Source: Ashinkailepas kermadecensis (Eukaryota > Arthropoda > Thecostraca > Neolepadidae). Taken from it: 64,000 bases of DNA. Location: assembly GCA_034440615.1 (NCBI GenBank), contig JAOTOM010004960.1, forward strand, positions 521,501-585,500, read 5' to 3'. Below the pieces are notes generated by a model. That model searched no databases. It was not told the DNA's origin and saw nothing but the letters and a program-made list of their open reading frames with translations. This document shows positions 11,220 through 22,470 of this stretch, one piece after another; positions within the stretch are counted from its first letter, which is position 1, and each line of letters begins with the position of its first letter. Made by a program: the position numbers and the translations under genes.

Positions 11220-12330
11220 ATTAGAGTGTCAAGGAAAGATAAGTGACCTGATATGTAAGTGTGGTCCATGATAAAACTAATCGACTGGTTGCATCCGTTA
11301 AGCTCGTGAGGAAGTGTGTAAGTTTATCGATCCCCTGTGCCCACACCTTGAGAATAACGTCGATGCATCTTACGCATAGCGTTGGTGCACACTTAATCTT
11401 TGACATAAATCCCCTTTCTCAAATATACCTGAAGACAATCGCCGCGGGTTGGACCACTATTCCGCATTGCCATGTCAGATATTTGCTTATAGAAATGAGA
11501 TCCAAACTGGACACACTTATTAGTCAGCACATGGGTTAGAAGAGCGAGAATGTCGGTAGGTGAAATGCAAAAGAGATTCGAATTGTGGGAATGCAATCAT
11601 TTTCATCACTGCATCAATACCCTCATGAATCGTAATGCTCCCATATAAGTTGCATACATCAAGGGAGAATACTATGCTTCCCTGGGGCAGCTCAGTATGG
11701 AATGTTTCCTTCATGCGCGTTAAGCATGCTTCTGCATTGGGGAGATGTGCTGGAATGAAGGCCATGAGTTGCGTGGTAATACACTAGAGGAACAAAGACC
11801 ATTTGTCTAATGTATCCCCACAGCAGAAACAATCGGCCTTAGCGGTTAGCCTGACTTATGGGTTTGGGGCAGCCCACACTATAGAGCTCAGCGGTCCGAG
11901 AGTGCTGGTGTAGGAGGCGACGGAGATGATTGTCCGGAATTTTGTTCAACAGGGTAGCTTTCGTGAGTTTTTTTTGCACATTCTTCGAGTTTCTTTGTAG
12001 GATTTGTCTTCACTTTTCATGTGTGTCTACAACAACCTTTAGTTTTTTGTTCACGTAGTTGTCTTTGTTCATCATCACAAGATTCTTGCACTGGCCAATT
12101 TGCTTCAATATAATGTCTTGATTCCTGCCTTCAAAGGAGCAAATGCTCTCCCTCAAATGTTTCCTCTGTGTCGGTTTTGTGCTCAGGATTAATCTCCTTC
12201 ATGTTGTGGTACAGTGCGACGTTTCTCGATTTAATCAATTCGAGTTTATTCTCTGCTTCCTTGGATACCAACGGAGGTTAGATACCAACATTTGTTGCTG
12301 ACAATATTGTTCTTAAAATAATTGAAATTC
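11220..12330 (-). pseudogene. Penelope-like element reverse-transcriptase remnant
   Basis: Minus-strand sequence carries, in order, the blocks typical of Penelope-like element RTs: KNLVMMNKDNYVNKK near 12040-12085, ELYSVGCPKP near 11870 (the YGLPKIHK position), SLDVCNLYGS at about 11663-11640 (motif A, keeping its aspartate), a FYKQISDMAM block near 11480 (equivalent to YxQxxGxAMG) and DKLTHFL near 11310. The blocks sit in different frames and are interrupted by stops; the longest clean stretch is 11520-11765 (81 aa). No GIY-YIG endonuclease could be recognised downstream. Penelope-like elements insert by target-primed reverse transcription and are common in arthropods. This copy is dead and lacks both ends. 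Confidence 0.7.
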
Positions 12331-13039
12331 CTGGTTGTCACATTTGAACGGCCAATCATTGCAGACCTAGATTTCCGAGGAGCAACTCAACCTCCCGCTA
12401 ATCACTCCAAATACATTCGGAAAACAGACCGTTCGACTCTAATTGGTGATTGGGACACAATTACTCACGTAAATGGCGCTGGTGTTTGTTACCATGGAGC
12501 GATGCCCAGAAGCACAGGAGACTCCAATAAAGACAATTATTATCTCAGTTCGAATTATGATAAACAGAGGCGTTGATTTCTGAAAATTATTCGAGACAAA
12601 GAGAGGGCACGAATAGATTGGGGGGGGGGGTAGGCATACAATATGGTCCCATGTAAAAAGTTGAAATTATTGGGGGCAATGCCCCCTCAAAAGTATGCAA
12701 CTCGACACCCATGGTGAAAGACTTCACAAGCGAGAGGATACAGCACCATTACCATCTCAACTGCGATTACCAACACATCAAGGTTTGATGCTCTAATCAA
12801 GTGACCACGGACAAAAGTTCCAACTGCCACAAGGCCCAAGTTTGCTGCCCCAAAGGATATTCCTCTACACGAATCACCAAACACTGTAAATAATCAATGT
12901 GAACAGAGCAAGTCAACATTATCCAATGGGACAGCTGTAGTTTGTAAGCTGCTGGCATTGATCGACTGAAGACAGCTGATCTGTCCAATGCTTTTTATGT
13001 CGCCCATTCACAACAGCAAACGTGCATGTTGCGTAACGG
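12331..13039. other. Unassigned DNA with a poly-G repeat copy
   Basis: Mostly unrecognised. 12615-12715 contains a G run, AAATTATTGGGGGCAATGCCCCC and CAACTCGACACCC. In reverse complement this matches the GTCGAGTTGTATCC...GGGGGCCATG repeat at 32.2 and 32.57 kb, marking a dispersed repeat copy. The 84-aa ORF at 12322-12576 is unremarkable. Confidence 0.45.
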
Positions 13040-13974
13040 CCCGTGATGAAGCACCTCACGTATACGTGGCTCACATTGGCTCGCGTCACACCGACCCGTG
13101 ATGAAGCACCTCACGTGTACGTGGCTCACATTGGCTCGCGTCACACCGACCCGTGATGAAGCACCTCACGTGTACGTGGCTCACATTGGCTCGCGTCACA
13201 CCGACCCGTGATGAAGCACCTCACGTGTACATGGTTTACATTGGCTCGTGCCACGCCGACCCGTGATGAAGCACCTCACGTGTACGTGGCTTACATTGGC
13301 TCGCGTCACACCGACCCGTGATGAAGCACCTCACGTGTACGTGGCTCACATTGGCTCGCGTCACACCGACCCGTGATGAAGCACCTCACGTGTACGTGGC
13401 TCACATTGGCTCGCGTCACACCGACCCGTGATGAAGCACCTCACGTGTACGTGGCTCACATTGGCTCGCGTCACACCGACCCGTGATGAAGCACCTCACG
13501 TGTACGTGGCTCACATTGGCTCGCGTCACACCGACCCGTGATGAAGCACCTCACGTGTACGTGGCTTACATTGGCTGGTGCCACGCCGACCCGTGATGAA
13601 GCACCTCACGTGTACATGGTTTACATTGGCTCGTGCCACGCCGACCCGTGATGAAGCACCTCACGTGTACATGGTTTACATTGGCTGGCGCCACGCCGAC
13701 CCGTGATGAAGCACCTCACGTGTACATGGTTTACATTGGCTGGCGTCACACCAACCCGTGATGAAGCACCTCACGTGTATATGGTTTACATTGGCTCGCG
13801 TCACGCTGACCCGTGATGAAGCACCTCACGTGTACGTGGTTTACATTGGCTCGCGTCACGCCGACCCGTGATGAAGCACCTCACGTGTACGTGGTTTACA
13901 TTGGCTCGTGTCACGCCGACCCGTGATGAAGCACCTAACGTGTACGTGGCTCACATTGGCTGGCGCTGGTGGCG
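13040..13974 (+). repeat. 55-bp satellite, about 17 units
   Basis: CCCGTGATGAAGCACCTCAC recurs every 55 bases from 13040 to 13920. Each unit continues with GTGTACGTGGCTCACATTGGCTCGCGTCACACCGA. Two unit types are visible: one with GTGGCTCACA (mostly on the left) and one with ATGGTTTACA (mostly on the right), arranged in runs, as expected for local expansion. Units contain CACGTG, the E-box palindrome. Reading frames here are by-products of the repeat. Confidence 0.95.
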
Positions 13975-14389
13975 TTTGGATTGACTTCTTTTGGCCCAGT
14001 GATGGCCATGTGGTGAAGGTGACGGGGAAGATAGTCTGGAGAGAAAGATAACTGGGGTGAGATGCGGACGGCGCAGGACAGCTGAATGCCGTTGCCGTGC
14101 TGACGATGCGATGTGTTCCTGTGCCATATGCATGCCCAATCGTTCTGCATAAACATATTTTTAGGAAGACTCTTTCATGCACGATAAAAACCCATTAACC
14201 GTGTATTCATGGATAATGCAGATCGCAATGCATATGCAAATGCATACATGCATGCATATATGCGCACATACATACACACCGACAAGCAATATCGTGTGCT
14301 TGTTGTGCAAGTCGTTGGCCTTCTTTGTCATTCAGTCATTCTTTGTCATTCGTTGCATTACTAGCACGACAGTCTCTCCCGGCGATGGC
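13975..14389. other. Unassigned DNA flanking the 55-bp satellite
   Basis: GC-moderate sequence without a recognisable gene. Overlapping minus-strand ORFs (13856-14182, 13935-14156) extend from the satellite and are not supported. ATGCATATGCAAATGCATACATGCATGCATATATGC near 14228 is an alternating purine-pyrimidine tract. Confidence 0.35.
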
Positions 14390-14653
14390 TTCACAAAATG
14401 CCGGCGGTCACCCTTGGCTCTCGCATTAGCACATCTCGTCTGTACAGAGCTGGGGAGAAGGAGGCTTCCGCCTCACGACAATTCATATGTTAAACACCCG
14501 ATAGCCTACCTTCGGCATGACGAAAATCAACAACATGTCGGTTGCACAACATGCCAACATACGGACAACTCGCCCAACGGTGAACAGCGGCACACTTTGG
14601 AAGAGTGTGTAGCCTGGAGTTTAGACACTCGGTGCGGTACAGTGGAGTACTAA
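14390..14653 (+). pseudogene. LINE 3'-terminal zinc-motif fragment (R1/I-like)
   Basis: The end of the frame that closes at 14653 contains CTTCQHTDNSPNGEQRHTLEEC, a C-X2-C-X12-H-X4-C pattern followed by VAWSLDTR. This resembles the C-terminal zinc motif that follows the RT in R1/R2/I-type LINEs, usually of the form CxxC...HTLxxCPxW. Nothing of the reverse transcriptase itself is visible upstream, so this is at most a short 5'-truncated copy. Upstream codons back to 14177 look non-coding and include ATGCAT-rich DNA. Confidence 0.4.
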
Positions 14654-14815
14654 GCTGTTGACTATGCTGCAATTATGCTATTTCCAGCCTCACAGAACTA
14701 GCCTAGATCCAGAAGCACCTGCACAAAATTGTTTGACGAGGAAGTAAAGCAAGGAAGACAGGAAAAAGAAAGGCGATAAGGAAGGAAGCCACTAGAGTGA
14801 TCTGGCTGATGATCG

Positions 14816-14986
<171 letters not shown>

Positions 14987-14996
14987 AGCAGGGCGG

Positions 14997-15300
14997 CTAC
15001 CCGCCGGCACAGTAAATAGACTCGATGTCCATGCCCGCCGCCGTGCACAGGATGGAGACGGAAAGCGTGGTGGACGTGTTGGTGGTGAAGGTAGTGCTGG
15101 TGGTGGTCGTCGTGATGGTCACCAGGCTGGTGAACGAGATGGCCAAGAAGCGGCCGGCGCGTGGTGGCAGCAGGTCGGACGGCTCCTCGACGACAGAGGA
15201 CAGCAGCGTCGGCGCGGCAGACGTGGTTCCTGACACGGCCGACGCAGCCGACACGCGGTCCTTGGCCCTGTGTCGCACGCCAAAAATACCGCTCAAATTG
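14997..15300 (-). CDS. Candidate exon, Thr-rich small protein (paralog 1)
   Basis: Minus-strand frame closing with TAG at 14997, directly beside the (CT)n tract. It has GC-rich third positions unlike its surroundings. The residues run [11 protein letters not shown], then [14 protein letters not shown], then a Thr/Ser run ([17 protein letters not shown]), then ILCTAAG and a final YCAGG. Two cysteines after a Thr-rich segment, near the C terminus, recall small arthropod proteins of unknown function; that resemblance is from memory and weak. There is no ATG in frame near the start; GCGACACAG at about 15272 (minus strand) could be a splice acceptor, so this may be a last exon. A similar, more decayed frame lies at 20243-20389 on the same strand. 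Function unknown. Confidence 0.38.
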
Positions 15301-17589
15301 TGTGCGCAAGCGTCAGGTCAGATTTGGCTGCTTTCACGTTAACCCTGTTTTCGTACCTATGAGTCCGGCGTCCGACAAGTTGTCTGCCGGTAGCCACCTA
15401 TCACCTCAGGCTTTTAGCCATGAACAAGTCCGTACATATATATGTCTGTATATATACCTAATATATGTAATGCATATATGCAGACATACACACATGCATG
15501 CAACACCTTACAATGTGATTGCTTGACAGGACAACTGCCATCTTTGTCAATTTGCTGAAAGCTGAGCTGATCAAATCATCAACAAGAGCCGCTGTACCTC
15601 ACTGAATCGCCACGCTGAATATGCCTCTGTCCAAGTTACGTAGTTAAAAATGCGGCAGAATAGGTTACAACGAAGTGCATGCAAACATTGTTCCGACATT
15701 TTCTCCTCCCATCCTTCCCCGAGTCTCCCTGGAACCGCCAATACGATTAACTTGTATTATATGCATATGCATAATTCACCTGATGATCTTATCCACTGAC
15801 GTGAAAAACGTGACGATTTCAACTAAGCCAATTGATATCTGTGCTGCGGATAACATGCATCATGGCGCCTCACTCATATTCAGTCCTGCATCTGACCCTA
15901 GGTAAATTACAAAAAATTGTTTATATAAAATGAACATGGAAAGTAGAACGATAATAAATGTACGCCAATGCAACATCCAGAAAGAACAGCAATTTCCAAA
16001 TCCCCTGATTTATTATCTTGGAACCTTCGGTGTCATTTTTCTTTACTGAACGTATATAATAACACTCAACATCGGTACATAGGTCACATACAATTGCGCT
16101 ACAACACGGTCAAAACAAGTGGTACATACATCCATGCAAACATCAACATTGCTTTCCATCTATAAATTACGCTAAAATATCTCGAGGTGCCCGAGTACGC
16201 GAAATATGAATGCTGTATGGTAAGGCCTGTTGCGGTATCAAAAGGCCCACACTAACAGAAGATCCTGTTCTTTACTTCGCATTTCCCAGCATGACTCTTA
16301 TTGCGCATACGATGGTCTGGGCTTGTTGGTAGAATTTCAACTACAACACTTCGCTAAATTCAACGGCGGTATCACCGTGCGGTATGTGGCGAAGGTGTGC
16401 CACAGTCATTTTACTGTGTGGATCGTCAGCCACAGTCGAGGACGACGGCCCCCTCAAACTTTAGATGGGCCTGGCTTAGTTGCGTGTCATACGTAACCAG
16501 AAGACGAACGAACTGTTGGCACATGACGAGCGATGATTGTTGGTCTCAAGCCTTTAAAGGCGGAGTGGATAGTGATATGTTGCGTATTTATCAATTTCGA
16601 TGCATAATATGAGTCAACTGCTTTGCGACACTATTACTTTTAATCATTTCGGCTAGCGATATGAGCAAATGAAATCATACCAGTTCGGAAGAACATAAAT
16701 GGGGCCTATAGAGATGTGCCCTCCATTCCCAAATACAGCTAAACTTGACCAATGCGGGTGAGCAGGATTTTCGGACTCGGGATGCCAAACAATGGGAGCT
16801 TTCCATTACCTTGGTTAAGCTATATTGTTTGGAAAATAAATCACACGCAAGTATGATCGTCAACATTGTTCCGCAATGTCACTAATTACGTGCACAACTT
16901 AATGATCAGATGTGTCAACTGTTCATGTCTTGTTGTCAGACAGCTGAATAATTAATTTCGGATTGGATGTAACTGATATTGGCAAGCGCCGTGGTAATGC
17001 TAGCGGAGGCACCAGCCATGTAACGATGCACAACATAGCAGTTAAAGGATTAACAACTTAGAGGATCCAGGTACAGATATGCTGTACAGAGGTCATGTAC
17101 GCAAGCAAATAATGACCATTGACCTTCTCTGGACATGCCTACAATGTGCACTGTTGCTCTAATGGTTGTTATTTTCTTCTTCCAAACCATTGGGATGGCT
17201 CAAACCCTTATTGGGATGTCTGAAGTGAAAATTGGAGTAGCTTGAGCCATCCAAAATATACAAAATGACACCCCTGTCACGGGTAGCATCATGCAGTCTG
17301 CAGGATGTTACCTAGTATAAGTCTGCATCGGCTAGTGTCGTAATTTCACACGTAGCTGCGTTACCGAGGAATGTGGAGGTGGTGGATCGTCTGCCCCGCA
17401 CGTTTTTTTCTATCTAATATCTGGCTAACCAATTGGCGCAGGAGGCTGATATTTGATATGCCTTTACCTTCACAAATTTAGCGTGCGAAAAAATTGTGTT
17501 CCTGACTGTGCCAAGCCGCTGGACTAAACAACCTTAAAGAGGTTGACGTCAGCACAATACTAAGCGTTAACAACTACAACATGAAACGA
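15301..17589. other. Unassigned DNA, 2.3 kb
   Basis: No recognisable gene or element. 15432-15503 is an alternating ATATAT/ATGCAT tract (potentially non-B DNA). Short ORFs at 15675-15905, 16230-16496 and 16675-16866 show no family features. Confidence 0.35.
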
Positions 17590-17666
17590 GGGGTGTAGGT
17601 AGCTCAGCGGTTAAGTTGTGCGTCTGGCACGCACAAGGTACGGGGTTCGATTCCCCGCGATGCCCG
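17590..17666 (+). tRNA. tRNA-like gene or SINE head (anticodon-position TGG)
   Basis: Contains a perfect A-box match (TAGCTCAGCGG, 17600-17610) and a perfect B-box match (GGTTCGATTCC, 17644-17654). The T arm CGGGG/CCCCG pairs fully. An anticodon-like stem GTGCG (17618-17622) pairs with CGCAC (17630-17634), with two further pairs outside it, enclosing the 7-base loop TCTGGCA. The anticodon position would read TGG (proline), but position 33 is C where T is expected, and the acceptor stem is imperfect (GGGTGTAG against CGATGCCC has two wobbles and a mismatch). It is therefore probably a tRNA-derived SINE head or tRNA pseudogene rather than a working tRNA. The following about 100 bases (TCCAGTGTGAGAGGCAGG...) could be the SINE body. 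Confidence 0.55.
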
Positions 17667-18820
17667 CCCTTCCTTCCAGTGTGAGAGGCAGGCAACACCA
17701 TATGGCCTCAGCTGCTGAATGCGTCATAAAGCCATCATCCAGGCAAGATTATGAAGGGATAATGTACCGATAATGTACCGTAATGAGATCGCATGTTCTT
17801 ATTACATGAGGTGGCATGTCTTTCACGTATATTTCAATGCGTGCATCCTTTCGAAGTCATCCAAGATCAATGACTCAGGTGAGTCGAGCCGGCTAAGTTG
17901 ATTTTTTATTTGCAGGCAAGTGACTCTAGGATAGTTTTCAACGCTAGACTCGATTTCAGCACACTTTTTCCAATATGGCGTCAAGATGATAGGAATAGGG
18001 CATATGTCACCTTAGCCAATGGTCCAGATGACCGGGTGTGATTCAGTTGACCTGTATGCAGCTAATTTTTTTTCAAGGGTAGTTTTCGATACTGAATTCG
18101 AATTCACAGCTCCTTTTCATTCCATATATGCACAAGTTGTAGACGTCGATGAAGCGAAAAGTGCAACACTGAAAGCGGGCGATCGTGCCCGGTCAAATAC
18201 TACTATATGTCCTTTGATTAAGTCTTTGGAAACCAGGTGTTGCAGCGCATCATTCCAAGTTCACTTGCTTATGTTGCATCGCTTTATCGTTAGCCGTTCG
18301 GAAGTTATGACGCTGCTTGACCGACGCATTCGATGCGCCCCTAAACTCCAACAACCAACCAACCAACCGTTCGGAAATTACCGTGCAAACACATTCGAAC
18401 GCGGGACAAAGTATGTTGCTTCATACGCCTCTTACGCGTGGTCTTGACCTTGAATTCGCATTTTGGTAGAACCGTGAAGTTCGCCAAATACTCAACTAAC
18501 CATTTGTGCCAAGTTCAATCCGAAAATGTCATTTGACTAGAGGCTAGGAGTCGACAACCTGCAAAATGTATCTGTCAGTTGGAGACAACCCGCCCCAGCT
18601 CGACCTCCTTGACTCGATAAATGATGCTCGAATGCATAGACTGCGATGAGTACTATTGGTTGATACCAAATCAGTCTGTGATGAAATGTACCTGGAATCG
18701 TGACGTTTCCTCCTGCGCCGACCGGTGCATGTAGTCAGAGTGTTGGGGCCTGGAAGCACACAAAACACTCAACACATTAATATAACGAGGCATGAGGACC
18801 GGGTTGAGTGCAAAGTTTCA
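17667..18820. other. Unassigned DNA with one 142-aa ORF
   Basis: The plus-strand ORF at 18019-18447 is open for 142 codons, but its codons look random, it includes CAACCAACCAACC and I recognise no motif. The 74-aa minus-strand ORF at 18544-18768 is equally unremarkable. Confidence 0.3.
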
Positions 18821-19000
18821 CATTGCGATTCGAATAACCTGAATTGTCCCATACACCTACTTACGTTGTATTAAGCATCCTATTGCCATTCGGGTAGCCT
18901 GCATGGTCCCATACACCTACTTACGTGGTATTAAGCATTACATTGTCATTTGGGCAACCCGAATGATCCCATGCACTTACTTACGTGGTATTAAGCATCA
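18821..19000 (+). repeat. 60-bp tandem repeat, three units
   Basis: The word CCCATACACCTACTTACG occurs at 18848 and 18908 and, with two changes, at 18968, giving an exact 60-base period. Each unit begins with CATTGnnATTnG and ends with GTATTAAGCAT. Units differ by several substitutions. Confidence 0.9.
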
Positions 19001-20242
19001 CGCTGAGAAACACCTTGTTCTTGCTAGGTATTTAAGTCGGAAATACATGCGGGATTTGATCAACCTATTGCAATACTCAAGCACAAGCAAACAAACACCT
19101 ATCACACACAATCTCCCCCCTCCACTTCACACACGATTCAGCATATGAACTGATGTTCAAAACGACAACCAAAATATTTTACGACTGTTGTTGCGGGTGA
19201 GGGCGAAGCACGCGTAAAATTATCTTCTTGTATGAAAGACACAAGTTCTTCTGAACGAGGACCGACCGTCACGCCTTTTAAATCTTTGTCCCTATTTTTT
19301 TTTGTACAGCGATTTAAGTGCCAATTCATTCACTCAGACTTAAGTCCGTTCTTTTAATTTTGAATTTAGTAGCATTCACAATTATACTGTAAGGAGGAGT
19401 GACATGATGTTCATAGCAAAACGCTGGCATACCCTTACCACTAATTACCTGAATGTGAGCTTACATGATATCAGCTGACTAGCTGACTATGATAACATTT
19501 CACACAACATGAGGTTTGATTGGAACTGATGGGTTAGCTGGCGTGCAAAACTCTAAATGTTGTATTTAGACTGCTTTTATGTCTTTTAGCGGTCATGCTA
19601 CATTTGAGTGTAATACAATGACTAGTTTGTTTAACTGATAAATATTTGAGATATTGAAATAACCGCTGTAACAAATGCAGAGATATAGCGTATGTTTGTA
19701 TGCCAAATAGCTATATATTTGCGAAGAAAAAGCATTCACACTGTATGTGACGTAGGTGATGCCACATTGGACACCTGCGATCAAGAGCCCTTCATTCACT
19801 GATGATCTGTCACAATGTATGATAAAATGTCATGCGAGCCATTGAATATTCAGCTATGTATCTACTTGCTGGTATAAAGTTCACTTAATGATATTCATTA
19901 GTTCCAAAGAATATATTTCAAAGCCGATGGTCCTAATTTCTGCACCCGGTAAAGAGACAGCTTACGACCTGGCAGGCAAAATCTTCGGCAGGTTAGTTCG
20001 TCTTGATCAGTACTAATGATGACCAATTGGATCAATGTTGGTCAAAATTGTCAGCTGAAGGCTTTCAGTCAATATTTGCTCATATTTGCTCCATATTTTC
20101 ATACATGCTCAATCATACATGCCCAATATTTGCTCCAAGTCAGGTCGCCTTAAACTTGCATTCTGAACCATGGCATGCACAGAATTCGAACTCAAACAAA
20201 ACAAAAGAAAGAAACGAGGCAATCAATCTCAACACACATCCT
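19001..20242. other. Unassigned AT-rich DNA
   Basis: No recognisable gene, array or transposon end. ORFs at 18903-19148 and 19593-19799 are short and featureless. Confidence 0.35.
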
Positions 20243-20389
20243 TCAGACCTTCAACGTGGCAGTTCCAACTGCCCCAAAGTTACCGAAGATGCAGATGCGC
20301 GGCACTGTGCTAGTGGTGGTGATGATGCTGAACGATGTGTGGGTAGAGGTGAACACGAAGGCCACCAGTTGGCGTTCAGCTGGAACAGT
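20243..20389 (-). pseudogene. Thr-rich ORF similar to the 15-kb candidate exon (paralog 2)
   Basis: Minus-strand frame open from 20389 to the TGA at 20243-20245. It reads PAERQLVAFVFTSTHTS, then IITTTSTV, then RICIFGNFGAVG. It lines up with the 14997-15300 frame: A-x-R-x-L, hydrophobics, FTS, a Thr/Ser run ending TTTSTT or TTTSTV, then an Ile/Cys segment. The Thr run is shorter and the second cysteine is absent. The overlapping 144-aa plus-strand ORF (20175-20609) is the complementary shadow. Either a diverged duplicate exon or a remnant of one. Confidence 0.33.
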
Positions 20390-20959
20390 TCAGCGCGGTG
20401 TTGATCAATGCACGGACAAATGGCTTACTTCGTTTGGGCCACGCAGTGTTCATGTGATCAGAGCAGTTCGATATTGCCTCACCAGTGCCCCGAGTTCGTC
20501 ACCGGAACCACTAACTAAGGACGGCCATTATTTCCTTAGAGAAGACGACGCCGAGAACATGTTCGTTAGGTTACTCACGAAAGGACAGTTACCGGACTCA
20601 ATGTTTTGAATGGGTTCAATTCTTAGGCAACGAGAACCTATATTTTGCGGATTTATGTTATTATGGACCAAGTAAGATTCTCAACATTCATGCATAATTA
20701 TATCGAGACATCGTGAGGAATAATGCCGGTCTCGGGTTTTATCGAGTTGCGGCTACCATGGGACTAGATGCTGGACTCATCGTCCATTTTCCTCCAAAGG
20801 CGTCCAGCCGCCATTGCTGTGCAATCTGTCTGGAGTTACCCAGCTATAGTTGCAGGGATTGCAGTCTGAAGTGTGCAGATAATTATGGAGAACAGTGGTA
20901 AGTTGAATCGCATGACATAATATTCCTTTAAAAAATTATCAGCAGCTGCACTAATACAA
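20390..20959. other. Unassigned DNA
   Basis: A 62-aa ORF at 20713-20901 contains CCAICLELPSYSCRDCSLKC, a cysteine-rich stretch without the spacing of a known zinc finger. No gene is called. Confidence 0.3.
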
Positions 20960-21480
20960 ATTTGAGAAGCTTGTATATTCTCTGAGAATAGCAGACATTC
21001 TCATTTTCCCTATTCAAATCAGACCACACGAAACGAGCACCCTGTTCGCGATATGCTGAGAACACCATTCTCAGACTAGAATGCCAGTGCGTTGAGACCT
21101 ACAAATGTACTCATGTGAAACCACCTTCACGATTCAGGAAAGATAATATCTTTTGGTTTAAAGTGAAACCAGTCAGACTGAGAATAGCAATTGGTCTCAA
21201 TTTAAGCTGCTATTCTCAACTGAGACCAGTCCGAAGTGTCACCTGACTCTTCGTGGGTCGCAAATGTATACTCGTGTAAAAAAACACTTCAAAGTCTCAA
21301 CAAGCAGATTTTTGTTCTCGCTGAAGCCAGTTCACTTGAGAATAGCCATTAGTTTCAAGATTCTAAGCTATTCCTCCAATAAGACTAGTTTCAGGTTTCA
21401 TTTGAGCAATGCATGCCTCAACTGAGAGTGGTTATTGGAATAAATGTCCCTCGCTATTCTGATATGAAACTTCTTTCAGG
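20960..21480. repeat. Degenerate GAGAATAGC repeat with an 11-bp hairpin
   Basis: GAGAATAGC or its reverse GCTATTCTC occurs several times (about 20984, 21179, 21208 and 21349), along with ACTGAGACCAGT-like words in both directions. The clearest structure is TGAGAATAGCA (21179-21189) facing TGCTATTCTCA (21208-21218), a perfect 11-bp inverted repeat with an 18-base loop. Probably a decayed short inverted-repeat element. Confidence 0.5.
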
Positions 21481-21499
21481 TTAGAGCAAGCAAGTCACG

Positions 21500-21955
21500 G
21501 AAAAAAAACTGTACCTACACTATGTGCGACCCCACTTGAAATATCCTGTAGAGGCATGGTGCTCTTACTTAGAAAAGGATATAGATATGCTAGAAATAAT
21601 TTAGCGCAAAGCCACTATATTCAAAAGTCGGTTAGGTAAGTATATGGAGAATAGCTTATGGCATTAGATATATACTCACTCAAGTATAGGAGATTAAGGG
21701 AGGGATATGATTGAAATGCATAAAATCGCTAAAGGGTTAGATAATGTCTTTCTGAATGATGTCCTGCCATTTAGGGTATCATATTCGGTATATAAATTCA
21801 GGTTGTACAAGCCAAGGAGTACAACAGTTAAACACCAACCTGTTTTGAGCCAATGGGCGGTTGAAGAATATAACAGGCTGCCTGCTGAGGTTGCGGGGAT
21901 TCCTTCATTGAATGTAATACAAAAATATGATGAAGAAACTTTCCTGGTTGGATAA
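21500..21955 (+). pseudogene. LINE C-terminal fragment (CR1-like)
   Basis: Starts with YVRPHLKYP at 21521, followed by AWCSYLEKDIDMLE, matching the usual RPHLEY...W.P..KKDI..LE segment downstream of the LINE polymerase domain. After stops and a frameshift, YSLKYRRLREG (about 21673-21705) runs into MIEMHKIAKGLD and a clean frame from 21707 to 21955 ending with the typical YNRLPAEV box. In-frame TAGs and the frameshift show it is dead. Only the last 150 or so codons remain, so it is a 5'-truncated insertion. It is a different family from the LINE at 4.9-6.8 kb, judged by its C terminus. Confidence 0.75.
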
Positions 21956-22279
21956 TCTTGTTTTTGAACTATAAGTGGTGGTGCGAGTTATAAATCGGAT
22001 GGCGTGCGATTTACGTTAGTAGGTGTCCACTGTGCAGGCCACATCATCCGCCACGTCTTGGGACGGACCCTTTTACCAATCATGTGTATATGTCCTTTTA
22101 TGTGTATATGTGTGTCCTTTTACCCGTCATGTCCTTTTACCCGTTCTGTCCCCCCCCCCTCTGGTTTCTTTTTCAGTGATAGCGGAAAAACGGCGGCGCG
22201 CAGCACCACGTACGTTTCAATACCATTTCCTTGATTATTGTTGCGTCTGGAGTGAACATTTTAACCTCAAGTTACATAA
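21956..22279. other. Unassigned DNA
   Basis: Includes a short near-repeat of TGTGTATATGTCCTTTTA / TGTGTCCTTTTACCCGTC around 22083-22150 and a C run at 22150. No gene. Confidence 0.35.
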
Positions 22280-22470
22280 GGCCATTGACCTAGTCCATGT
22301 CAAAGAGGACCACCTCCAAAAATGTTTCAGGATCGATAGCTCATACACATGAGATATCGAAATGAAACTTGTTACATGATTGCAATTTGGCAACGTCTCC
22401 AAAACATGAATACTGGATTTTTGTTTCATGTCAGATCAGCGACCTGAGGTCACGGTAATTGTGTCCTATT
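22280..22470. repeat. Interspersed repeat with CACCTCCAAAAA box, copy 1
   Basis: GTCAAAGAGGACCACCTCCAAAAATGTTTCA is followed by ATCGAAATGAAACTTG. The same order occurs at 58838-58912 (GTCAAGTGAGGTCACCTCCAAAAACGTTCA ... GTAATGAAACTTTC). An everted half-site pair, CGACCTGAGGTCA, lies at 22440-22452. Non-coding. Confidence 0.5.

Noticed and set aside
20713..20901. Cysteine-rich ORF considered as a RING or B-box zinc finger
   Set aside because: Spacing does not fit either motif, and the ORF is only 62 aa.
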